A stretch of DNA of 64,000 bases from Spirometra erinaceieuropaei (Eukaryota > Platyhelminthes > Cestoda > Diphyllobothriidea > Diphyllobothriidae), in contig CACRXP010000422.1 in the NCBI GenBank assembly GCA_902702965.1, positions 460,856-524,855 on the forward strand. The letters are read 5' to 3'. Positions 45,301-54,660 of this stretch are shown one piece after another (position 1 is the stretch's first letter; each line of letters opens with the position of its first letter). Under the pieces are notes generated by a model. The model did no database searches, had not been told where the DNA came from, and saw only the letters and a program-made list of their open reading frames with translations. The translations under genes and the position numbers were made by a program.

Positions 45301-46683
45301 TCCGTCGGTTCCTCTGGGACAGCAGTCTTCACCCTTTCACAGCTAACTGTATCCCCCTTGTCACTGCGAAGGTTTCGACAAGTCTTGGCATCGTGGGAGA
45401 GAACCAGGAACGATAATTCGCATGCTAGTCACGATGTCTAGCCCACATTAGCACGGTCGGTGGATCTGAAGGCGGAAATGGGTAAAGTAAATGGACCAAT
45501 TGTCTCAGACGATGGTCAAAAGTATCAGGACTCTCGCGGGCATTATGAGGTGTTGGGGTCAACATCTCACCTGAATGTCAGAGAGTAGTGCTGAACATCA
45601 TTCCGGTCGTACTACCGGCCAGACCGGAATGTGACGACGCACGAATGCAAGAAGTGACAAAGCCTGATTGTCATATTAGTTCGTTTGTTCGCTGTGGCAT
45701 TCAGAGTGATCTTTGGTTGGTACAGAAACTCTCTATCAAGCAGTTGGCTATTGGGTATTTGGCTGTCGTGTAAACTCGCGTGCAGTCCAGAAAAGTGGGT
45801 GGGTTGGTTCGAACTAGGAACCTTGGTCAGTTGTAACCGCTGTTGAGGCACTCAACATGCCCGCCTTCGCGGTCGGCGGGAGGGTTAGCTTCAGCCCAGG
45901 AGTGCACTGATCGATGTAAGGAGAAGGATGAGTGTAGCCATTCGATAAAGATGAGGGACCTACGACATCCTGATGACGATGGGCCAAGCGCGAATCGGGG
46001 TGGGGAAGATACCTTATGGAGATTTGTTTTAACGCTGCACTTTGTACCGCCCGTGGCTCAAAACTTAACGTGATCAAGCGTCGTCGTCATACTTCATATC
46101 AGACCCATCAAACCTCTCTGCGACGCACTTCTTTAATTTTTAGATGTTAGGGTAAGGGGAACTACACAAGGCTTGTGCGGAGCTCGATATGTCGAGGGAG
46201 GCAGGAAAGGGCGATAAAAACGAGCGAAGACGTCACAGAGCATGCTTTCAGTACCAGTAATTAGGAGATGTGCACGTTCTGGAGAAGGCAGATGAAATCT
46301 TAGCATGACAAATTACTCGTCAATACTCGGCCGCCATTTTAGTAAGCTCGGTCTTCTCTGAAAGCTGGAGTGCGGGCGGGAAGCCAGGGATCACACGCCG
46401 GTCATCGCAATTTACATATTATCAATATGGATGATTTCAGTGGTGAAATGCGAGATGTTGTCCAGGTGGAGAATCCTCCTCTGGTTTCCAATGTTAAAGT
46501 TAGATGAAAAAGCAAATGCCAGTGATTTGTTGCCTGTCAAAAAGTGAGAGCCGCGAAATCGCAAAGAAGATAACCAATCAGGTACGGCCAGTACACCAGT
46601 CAGTTTCTGGAAAGAATTGACAAGCGAACTTTTTAAGCCATAAGCGTATAACTCCCATTCGGCGGTTAAATTGGGCGACTGCC
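42400..46683. other. No recognised gene (4.3 kb)
   Basis: Several open frames of 60-87 codons (for example 42591-42854) lack recognisable domains. No terminal repeats or tRNA-like structures seen. Confidence 0.4.
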
Positions 46684-47130
46684 TTCAGTTCAGTTCAGTT
46701 TATTGAGGGAAATAGGCGTAAGCCTTTGAATACCCTATTTGCAACGTAAACAATGTGTGGTGTACAGATAGACGTTTTGGGCTGAAATAGTTCAAACACG
46801 CCCATAATGGTGGGACAAAATGAGTAGGAGTTACAGGGGATGAGCTCGACTTCTCATCGCTCTTGGTCATTTCGGAACATAAATATGTCCAGATTTTTCT
46901 TAAAACTTTGTATAGATGGTGACATGGCAACATCTGCGGAAAGCTCATTCCATGGTTTGACCACCCGAACCGAGAAAGAGAACTTCCGCACATCCAGCCG
47001 TGCCTGCTGATTGCGCAGTTTTAACGGGTGACCTCGGAGGTTGGTCGTGGTAGCAAATTCCGAGCAGCAGACAAAAAATCTGCCTTACGTGCAAGGCTCG
47101 AACCAATCACAATGATCGCCGTTCCGACAG
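46684..47130 (-). mobile_element. CR1-like LINE, 3' end fragment
   Basis: The tail is a pentamer array (TTCAG on the plus strand, 46684-46701) after an AATAAA-type end. The 3' UTR matches 49600-49700 (GAGGGAAATAGGCGTAAGCC; ACAATGTGTGG). The minus strand at 46855-47050 then encodes the C-terminus of a CR1-type ORF2: TNLRGHPLKLRNQQARLDVR, FSVRVVKPWNELSADV, SFKKNLDIFM, stop. A one-base shift near 47060 separates this from an upstream ADFLSAARN segment. The element is 5'-truncated, as is usual for LINEs. Confidence 0.85.
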
Positions 47131-47155
47131 TCTAAACTGCATCTACTGTAAAATA

Positions 47156-47550
47156 ATGAAAACATACGAAAGCAACTATAAAGATCCTGCGGTTGAACAA
47201 CATATTTCAGGGCTACAACATGACTTCGGACGGAGCCATTTTCGTCCCTCCGGTGCGTTAATCTCATGTGATCAATGGATATCTGGACTAGACATGGATA
47301 TTAAGGTTGGTGTTATGTCAAATGACTTAAGGAAGAAGTTTGACGGCATTCACCACAAAAGTCTTATTTACAAACTACCCGAAATTGAATTAAATGACAA
47401 TTTATTGATTTGGAGCTCAGATTTTCTTGCATGAACGTTGCTTATCGTGTGTGTTGGTGCATCACGATTAAATCCCACTCCCTTCTTTAAGTTATGTCCC
47501 CAGGCCTCAGTCCTTTGGCAATTACACTTCCTAAACAACTTCAGCATGTG
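47156..47550 (+). pseudogene. Non-LTR RT fragment (plus strand)
   Basis: Reads ISGLQHDFGRSHFRPSG…, then DLRKKFDGIHHKSLIYKLPE and NDNLLIWSSDFLA. These are the GFR block, the motif A region (D-x-x-K-A-F-D normally) and the following helix of LINE RTs. Degenerate remains of a PQGSVLGPLLF-like block follow around 47495-47530. Opposite in orientation to the adjacent CR1 3' end, so it is a separate insertion. Confidence 0.7.
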
Positions 47551-47796
47551 TATTGGTACAATAAATTAGATTAAATTGTCTTGCTGAATACCCTGAATGG
47601 TATTTCCATAGCATGCAAAAGTAAATTTTTAAAAATATTTTAGAACACGTGAACAGATTCTGTACAGATTTTAGATCAGAGTCATTGAATTAGCAGCCGA
47701 ACATTAAAAACAGTCAGCGAACAGCGAAAAAGACTCCTTATAAAAAGTCTAACCGAATATTAAATGGCCTGTTTTAGGGAGAAAAAACTGCCGCTC

Positions 47797-48175
47797 ATGA
47801 AAAGGTAAATATGCGGGTCAAATAGGATTGGTCTGCATGTGGTATTGTATAAGGAATTCAAGACGGAAATCGTCAAGGCAGAATTCCTAAAACCGGATGG
47901 GACATTTCGGCTCGAAGAGGCTAGACAAGACGAACCAGATGCTATCGGTCACAACTCTCTTAGAATCCACTTGAATATGGACATTAAATGCTCGGCCAGT
48001 CACCAATACGTACAGGGAAGAATGCTCTCCTAAGACCTATTTGTTGACCGACCACTCTATAAACACATGGCGAAAGCTGTGGATTTCGCCGTGATCGTCA
48101 GCACATCACTCTGGGTCGAAATGAGGAGTTGACGTCAAGAACCGCGAAAATCATCGTTTGGGAGTGCGGGTTCGC
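47797..48175 (+). repeat. Direct repeat, unit 1
   Basis: GGTCTGCATGTGGTATTGTA and ACGGAAATCGTCAAGGCAGA, and later GAACCGCGAAAATCATC, recur in the same order at 48665-48990. A shorter related block (AGACAGGAATGGTCTGAAGG) lies at 48590-48660. Confidence 0.65.
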
Positions 48176-48664
48176 AATCACAAGAGCGGGGTGGATTCCC
48201 GACTGGCGATTGGCGAAACGGAGGTGGCTTGAAGCCTGCACGTCAAAATTGCCACGCTACTACTTTGAGAGGGTTTGACAGGAAGGATGTCGCGATCTGT
48301 TAAGGACACGATGTACGGACTGAAAAATCGAACAAATCATAATTTTTGATAAATAAATAAATGAATACATTTTAATAAAGATCCGTCGGGGTACCATCAA
48401 AGCCGGCAAAAATTAATTTGTATATGGACTTTAGACTAGGTAGGCAGAATCTGAACAAAATGCATCTTAGAGTTTCTGAAGTTGTAGTCCGTTGAGCGAA
48501 CAGTGTAAAAAATTCCATTTAAGAATTTGAAAGGGTTTGGATTAATTTTACAGGAGAAAAAAACCGTTGCTCATAATAAAACAAAAATGCAGACAGGAAT
48601 GGTCTGAAGGTGACGGCGTAGAATGGATTACAATCAGACATAGTCAGGGCGGAAATAAATGCCA

Positions 48665-48990
48665 GCCTTGAGAGGTACGTATGTGGGTCGGAGAGGACTG
48701 GTCTGAATGTGGTATTGTATACGGGATTCAGAACGGACATCGTCAGGGTAGAATTTATGTACCGAAGGCGACTATTCGGTCATCGTGGCCAGATGAGAGG
48801 AATCCAGAGGCGTTCGGCCACAGTCCACTTGGAGCCCATCCGAGGAGTGAGGAAGGGAGGTACGACCAAACAACCAGCAGACGGCGAAATTCGAAGGGTT
48901 CGGCCTTGAGCGTCGACAGACAGCTTGAGGTCCAACTGAGGGAAATGACATCACGAACCCCGAAAATCATCACTATGAGGGAGGAGTGGT
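48665..48990 (+). repeat. Direct repeat, unit 2
   Basis: Counterpart of 47797-48175 (GGTCTGAATGTGGTATTGTA; GAACCCCGAAAATCATC). A 103-codon frame at 48681-48992 lies within it and is not conserved in unit 1. Confidence 0.65.
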
Positions 48991-49577
48991 AGCAGTGTAC
49001 TCAGCAACTAATTTAAAACAGGTGGTTGGAAAAGATATAAATGAAGGTTTTCATTTGATCTTTTACTGAATCCCACATCCTAGAAAGCGAAACCACGCAC
49101 ATAGGAAAGGATGTGAGCGGACGCAGTAAATTGGCAGTAGCGTCCTAAATTCCCGATGACTCTTTCTCAATATCGTAGAGAATGTTGTCTGGATAAATAA
49201 CGATTAAGGAAGAATTGCGGAGATTGTATGGGCGAATAGCAGGCGAAAGGGCAGAAATCCGAGGAAGATCTGAAGTTCTGTATTGGCCACCAGTAACAGC
49301 TGTTCTTCAGCCCTTCTGCTCGGACCGGCTCCAACCTCATGATCAGAATTGGAGACTGATAATATCCGATACAGTGCTACCCCTCCCTTTCTTTACTATC
49401 GGTACTTCGTGGTTAGAGGTTTCTTTTTCTCCTGAACCCTCCGAAATATAAAAAACCACCATTAACTTTATTTTTATCTCCTTTTTGACAAGAGTTTTTT
49501 AACTGCTGGCCGGATTTGTATTTAGCGCATCCCTGACAAGGCCTGTAAACTGGCAGTAAATGCAATTATTATTGTTA

Positions 49578-49599
49578 ATCAGATCAGATCAGATCAGAT
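49578..49599 (-). repeat. LINE 3' pentamer tail
   Basis: ATCAG units on the plus strand (CTGAT on the element strand). CR1-type LINEs typically end in short tandem repeats rather than poly(A). Confidence 0.85.
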
Positions 49600-49719
49600 T
49601 TATTAAGGGAAAAGTAGGCGAACGCCTTTGAACTCCCTTTTGGTTACAATAACGTCATAAAAAACAATGTGTAAGGCAAGTGTGAAAAAAATCAGGTAAG
49701 TAATTACATACAACAAGCA

Positions 49720-49795
49720 NNNNNNNNNNNNNNNNNNNNNNNNNNNNNNNNNNNNNNNNNNNNNNNNNNNNNNNNNNNNNNNNNNNNNNNNNNNN
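49720..49795. other. Assembly gap (76 Ns)
   Basis: Falls in ORF2 of the CR1-like LINE, directly after the endonuclease. Confidence 0.99.
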
Positions 49796-50696
49796 CCTTA
49801 AGTTCTAGCCAGTCCTTGAGGACACACCCCGTAAATGCTGCTTTCCAGTCTCTACGACGCATGTCGAGACGCATTTGGTTGAAGTCACCACGCCATATGT
49901 TGCGTCTAATCACGATGCTTTGATCGGGTACAGAGAAGAGAGAATACTCCCACTGTAGGACTACATGGTCGCTTTTTCCGAGAGGGGGTAGACAGTTTAC
50001 AACATCAACGCTTTCCGGTGCCTTTGTCAATACAAGGTCTAGGCAGTTAGCTAGTTGTCCTTCAGGTAGTCTGGTTGGGGATAAGACGTGTTGTGTGAGA
50101 TGCGATCTTTGCACAGAATTTAGGAGGCGGCGATCAAAGTTAAATTCTGAGCCCGGGGCAGAAGTCAGATTCCAGTCGATATTCGGAGCGTTAAAGTCGC
50201 CCATAATCATGACATTGGGTCGGAGGGAAATCGCTTCTAATTCCTCTAGTAGACTACTGTCTGATTGCGGGTCGTTCCTCGGTGGGCGGTAGACCGTCAG
50301 GATCTCGAGAGGTTGTGACCCCGGCGTTTTGACGGTGAGCCAAATCGTTTCAGTTGTGCGCGCGAGCTGTCCCTCTTTTTCTGACGCAAAAAGGCCATAT
50401 TTGACATACACGAGCACACCTCCACCTTGACGTCCCAACCTGTCCTTTCTGAACAAGTGATAACCAGATAAAGCGACTTCGCGATCGTCTACGCTCGCGG
50501 ACAGCCACGTTTCAGTTATGGAAATAATATCGGGTAAGGTTTGGTCAACGTAGATTTTAAGCTCATCTAATTTAGATAGCAGACTTTCCGCATTGGAATA
50601 CAAGCATTTTAGCTTTTTTTCCTTTGGTAAGCCGGCTATGACGCCGCCTTTGCCAATTGTCTCGGCTGTGGCGACATACGCACGGGCCGTGTCCAT
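49796..50696 (-). CDS. CR1-like ORF2, endonuclease domain (partial)
   Basis: The APE-type endonuclease nicks target DNA so the LINE can prime reverse transcription. About 300 residues are visible: YSNAESL near residue 34 (the metal/phosphate-binding Asn), SITETWL (catalytic Glu), a G-G-G-V-L-V-Y block, VYRPP (catalytic Tyr region), MIMGDFNAPNIDW (Asp/Asn pair), and KSDHVVL near residue 240 (terminal Ser-Asp-His). All expected catalytic residues are present. The start ATG at 50694-50696 overlaps the end of ORF1 by 61 bases in another frame. The frame runs into the assembly gap, so RT is not seen. Confidence 0.9.
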
Positions 50697-51580
50697 ACGA
50701 AGCGGGACGGTCGCTCGATTATGCAGTTGTTGTAGATAACCAGGCCTTGTTCGCCATTCGTTTGTCGCAGCCTTAGCTCCTGAACTAACTGTCGGCGTTT
50801 TATCCGCTCCGGTGGTGTGTAGTCCGGCTGAAAAAAAACTCCTTGGTGGGAATATTTCAACCTAAAACGTCTTGAGAGGATGAGATCAACATGCTCTTTG
50901 CAACTCAGAACAATTTTAAGGGGCCTAGGATGCGGTGGAATAGCGGGTTCAGTAGAGCGCTTTCCGAGTCTGAAGGCTTTCAACACGGAAATTTCTTCGT
51001 CGGGTTGAAGCAGTGTGTTTAGAAGACCTTGGAACAAGCCGAGATCAGCTAATACGCGTTCTTTAGGTGTATCTGCTTGAGGCTCCTGAAGTCCCTGTAT
51101 TACTAGGCACTGTTCTCTGAGCGGCCGGTCTTGGTTGCGTGATGTTGGTGACTTGGGAGTTCCTGGCGAACCATTCATGATGAAATTCTGGTTGCCATCC
51201 ACTTCAGGGATCTTTTCTGCAGCTAATGGTTTCGTGTTTGGGGCATTACTGCTCATGTCTTTTATGTCAATACAGAGGATATTCGCATTTGCCGCGTCTG
51301 TGTCTACGCTGGCGCTGGAGGTTTCTGTCGATTGCTCAGACGAGCTCTGCTTTTCCACCCCAGGAAGTTCCTTTCTTCGGGTACTCCGAAGTCGTCCGAG
51401 TTCCGTCTCTTTCTTTTCAGTCATCAGTCCCCTTTGATTTAACTGCTTCTTTTGATGTGACCTCAGTTGCATGTGAACGGTCTGAGTCTTAATGTTAATT
51501 CCTTGGTTCTGCTCGGTCACTTTGCCGGGGGGGGGCAGTGAGCGTCTGCTTTCTGCTCTTCTGCGGCGGATTAATATCAT
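50636..51580 (-). CDS. CR1-like ORF1, C-terminal part
   Basis: About 310 residues. A basic, Ser/Glu-rich first half is followed by a folded-looking domain starting near CLVIQGLQEPQ, with LADLGLFQGLLNTLLQPDEE, FRLGKRS, RPLKIVLSCKEHVDLILSRR and a C-terminal QELRLRQTNGEQGLVIYNN block. This layout (R-x-G + RPL-V segments) is seen in ORF1 or inter-ORF proteins of CR1-type LINEs, which bind the RNA. The first residues (MILIRRRRAESRR) are probably translated from the wrong side of a frameshift at the nine-G run 51527-51535; upstream coding continues in the frame of 51495-52046. Confidence 0.7.
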   Translation of the reverse strand: MILIRRRRAESRRSLPPPGKVTEQNQGINIKTQTVHMQLRSHQKKQLNQRGLMTEKKETELGRLRSTRRKELPGVEKQSSSEQSTETSSASVDTDAANANILCIDIKDMSSNAPNTKPLAAEKIPEVDGNQNFIMNGSPGTPKSPTSRNQDRPLREQCLVIQGLQEPQADTPKERVLADLGLFQGLLNTLLQPDEEISVLKAFRLGKRSTEPAIPPHPRPLKIVLSCKEHVDLILSRRFRLKYSHQGVFFQPDYTPPERIKRRQLVQELRLRQTNGEQGLVIYNNCIIERPSRFVWTRPVRMSPQPRQLAKAAS

Positions 51581-52046
51581 GCCTTGTCATATTCTCCGCG
51601 ATTTCCTCTGAGGTTTCCGTCCATGCAGTAGTCTTTTCTATGTCGAATCCTTTTACCTTCTTCTGTGGTGGAGATCGGACAGCTTCTACTCTGCCAGTGA
51701 GCTGGTCATTGTTCTTCAGCTGGGCAGTTCTCAATGATGAGAGTGTACTACCATTATCACTTCGCAACTTAGTTTGCGATTTTGGAGTGTCGTTTATCAT
51801 CGCTCTTGGTGAGGGTGAGGCTGTATGTTCATGTTTCCGTTTACCTTTTCTCTTAGCACTCTGTTTATTTCTGCAGCCAGCGATCTCCTGAAACGGTGAT
51901 CCCTCTACTCGTGGGTTGCTGTTAGTCAACTCTGCCAGTTTCGAAACTATCTGTTGGCTACTGCTGAATGCATCAATTGACTTGAATTTATCGTACTTTA
52001 GTAACAATGCAATGATGTGAACGAACATGCGGAGGCCTGCCTCCAA
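51495..52046 (-). CDS. CR1-like ORF1, N-terminal part
   Basis: A 183-codon frame beginning MEAGLRMFVHIIALLLKYDK with a short hydrophobic/helical start, then a Lys/Arg/Ser-rich segment (RNKQSAKRKGKRKHEH). It overlaps the next ORF1 frame around a run of nine G (C on the coding strand). One base gained or lost there would join the two frames into a single protein of about 480 residues. Whether this is a real mutation or a sequencing error cannot be told from one copy. Confidence 0.6.
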   Translation of the reverse strand: MEAGLRMFVHIIALLLKYDKFKSIDAFSSSQQIVSKLAELTNSNPRVEGSPFQEIAGCRNKQSAKRKGKRKHEHTASPSPRAMINDTPKSQTKLRSDNGSTLSSLRTAQLKNNDQLTGRVEAVRSPPQKKVKGFDIEKTTAWTETSEEIAENMTRHDINPPQKSRKQTLTAPPRQSDRAEPRN

Positions 52047-52388
52047 TCGCCAATCCCATACAATTCTTAGCTTAGTTAACTGGCATATTCCTGATTAGTA
52101 AATATCTGAGTGCCCCGTACTTAGAAGTCTTTTTTAAAACGTTATTGAACATTTTAAATTTTCGAACTACTAACCTCGTTCATCAAACAAAAGAATGGAC
52201 AACAGCACTCGAGAATGGGTAATACAAACATTCGACAGAGTCTTAATTTCATTTCAGGAGGATAGAAATCGTCGGAAATAAAGCCACAAGTGTAATCAGC
52301 TTTGGCCGCAATTCTGCCGGCTTGTGGCGATAGACCTAGGTAATTGGTGCAGCTTAATTCGTTATAATTATTCTCGATAATTCACTAT

Positions 52389-53815
52389 ATATAAGGGATA
52401 TAGGCAGCGTCTTGGAACACCCTATTTGCAGATAGACGGATAAAAAGCATATGTGCGTTTACATAGCAGTTATGGTAGTCATTGATGTCGAGTAAGTATT
52501 TGACCATTAAGCACAAATGTATGAAGCCTATTTGAATGCCTCAACCTTTTTTCGACAAGACACCGGATTTCGGCAACCAGTTCCGTCCTTTGACCAGTTT
52601 GTGGGTGGCGAATTTGGCCTGCAGTTTAATTGTGGCATGCTCTATGTTCTGTTCGCATTGGTGATCTCGAAGATTGATCGTTTGCGCCAGTTCGAAGAAA
52701 TCGTCAAATTGAATAGCACAATCTAGCCCTCGGACGATTTTAGAGGTCAGGATCATATCCGCTCTGTACTGTCTATACAATGGAGGGGATATTTTTGACT
52801 TTTACAGGCGTCTCTTTTCAGGCAAGCAACTGGATGCGCTGACCAGTCTGGTTTCTCTCCTTTGTGCGTTCGCCTTTAGGGTGAAATCTTCTTTCGTTCA
52901 GGGGCACTATGCCTGAACGCAATATTCCAACATTAGTTAAACAATTACTCCAAATACTCGGCCGAAACCTTCTCCGAAAGAAATTGAGGAATAATCACAT
53001 AATCGCGCCAAGGATACCTATGGCTTTATTTGTTACCTTGGCACAATTAAATGGTGGCTTGAAAATTGACACAATCCACACACCAAGTTCTAATTACTCG
53101 TTGACTGATTCGAGTTGATGACGCCATAATGAGTAGTGGGATTCAAACCTTATTGTTCTCTTCTTATTTGAACGTGATCGGATAAGTCAGCATTTGTTAA
53201 GCTTGAGGTAAAGGCACTTCTTATCACATAATTGTTGCAAGCGATCCAGAGTTTTTCGTAACTGCAGCGAATCGCACGATTTCTCTGTTTGAGATCATTG
53301 GCAGACATTAGGCACTCGCATTTCAGACAGTCCAGACGATCGTTCACAAATATTAAGAACATAATCGGAACCAGAACGCTTCCCTGCGGAACGTTACTGT
53401 AACGCATGCCCATTCTGATTTAGTGTTACCGAAACGCACACGCTAAGATCAGACCGTAAGGAAATCGGTTAACCATTTTAGCAGATCCCCATTCACGCCC
53501 ACTTGCTGTAGTTCAAGTCGCCTGCATGGAACACTAACAGAATCCTTTTGTGAAGTCAATGTACATGTAATCTACTGATAAACCCCTTTCGATTGGTTTC
53601 GTCAAGCAGTCCATGGATACTAGCAGGTAAGTAAGACATGCTGATGGAAACTGAGAAACATATTTTCTCCGAGAGGGCGCATCAGCTTCGCTCTTATTAC
53701 CTTTTCCATCAGATTCTTGTGAGCCTCACTGGTTTGAAACTAGTTGGTACCGTTCTCTTGCCAGAGTATTATCTGGGGCTTAAAAGCAAATCCTTAATGA
53801 TGACAAATTCAGTCA
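52389..53815 (-). pseudogene. Degenerate CR1-like LINE copy (RT and C-terminus)
   Basis: On the minus strand, in order from 53815: a degenerate pre-motif A segment (MEKVIRAKLMRPLGENMFLS then HQH), the motif A region (DYMYIDFTKGF-type and PCRRLELQQVGVNGD), VPQGSVLVPIMFLIFVNDRL with a degraded catalytic box (SANDLK for FADDxK), and, near 52600-52720, a C-terminal block (DFFELAQTINLRDHQ). Stops and frameshifts are many. The 3' UTR (CCCTATTTGCAGATAG) resembles the other CR1 copies. Confidence 0.75.
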
Positions 53816-54660
53816 TAGGTGTGCCCTAAAAACCCCAAGCTGGGGTAGCCTATCAGGTCCACAACACACATATAGAGCCATTTTGATGGATAGAATTCCA
53901 ATCGCCATTTGAGCTCCACGTTGCCAGCGCAAGCAAATTGACAGGGATTTAGTCCAAGTAGTGTTGGGTCGTAGATTTCGAGAATGAATATACACATCTG
54001 AGTTTATTAGCAAACATAAAGGATAAAGAATTTTTACCTGTCGAAAAGATATCATTGACGAAAAGCAAAAACAATAGCGGATTTAAAACGACACCTTGTA
54101 GGGCACCGCTTACATCACGGCACTCATCGAAAAGTGAAGATCCCACTTAAACCTTTTGTTTACTATCAGACAGGTATAAATTGATAAACTCACTAGGTGG
54201 GCTGAGAGGTCACAGAGCTTTTAATTTGACTAAAAGTCTTCGACGTGGCACTTCATCCAAGACTTTACTAAACACACAACTGCAGCTCAATCATGTTTTC
54301 TAACGATGACGAACTTTCTGGAGTCATCACTACAGACAAAACCTAATAAACCCTTTAAGGAGGGGTTTGCTGAGTTAGCAGCTGGCCTGCGCGTTGGCTT
54401 TTAAACTCCAATGTAGGCAAATGTGTCTCGAGGCACAATTGTAGAAGGACCATTGTGGGGGACGATTTGTTCCGATACGTCCTTTTAGCGCTACTCCTTT
54501 ATAATGATACAAGGCGGAAAGACTCCGGTGTCTATCGAACTTCTCGCCAACGACGACATAACAGTGCTTAAAAGTAGCTTGCCCCCATCACAAGCGCTAT
54601 TCACGTCGATATGTGCAATTGCACAAATTTCTAAGAAACTGTTCGGTAAAGTCTAGAAGA
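53816..54660 (-). pseudogene. Degenerate CR1-like LINE copy (RT segment)
   Basis: On the minus strand: SSIDTGVFPP-type block (about 54520), FSKVLDEVPRRRLLVKLKAL motif A region with the Asp changed context (about 54270-54215), FINLYLSDSKQKV then an in-frame stop, DVSGALQGVVLNPLLFLLFV and a degraded FANKLRCVYSF catalytic box. It ends in a WRLEFYPSK…LGFLGHTYD thumb segment. Inactive; directly abuts the copy at 52389-53815 in the same orientation. Confidence 0.75.

Larger units (their letters stand above)
49577..52388 (-). mobile_element. CR1-like LINE with ORF1 and endonuclease; RT lost in a gap
   Basis: Read on the minus strand: 5' region to about 52388, ORF1 (52046-50636, one frameshift), ORF2 endonuclease (from 50696), N gap at 49720-49795, then 3' UTR and AATAAATCTGATCTGATCTG tail ending at about 49577. 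The RT domain (normally over 500 residues) cannot fit in 76 bases, so the gap is under-sized or the element is internally deleted. The 3' UTR is homologous to the fragment at 46684. Confidence 0.85.
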
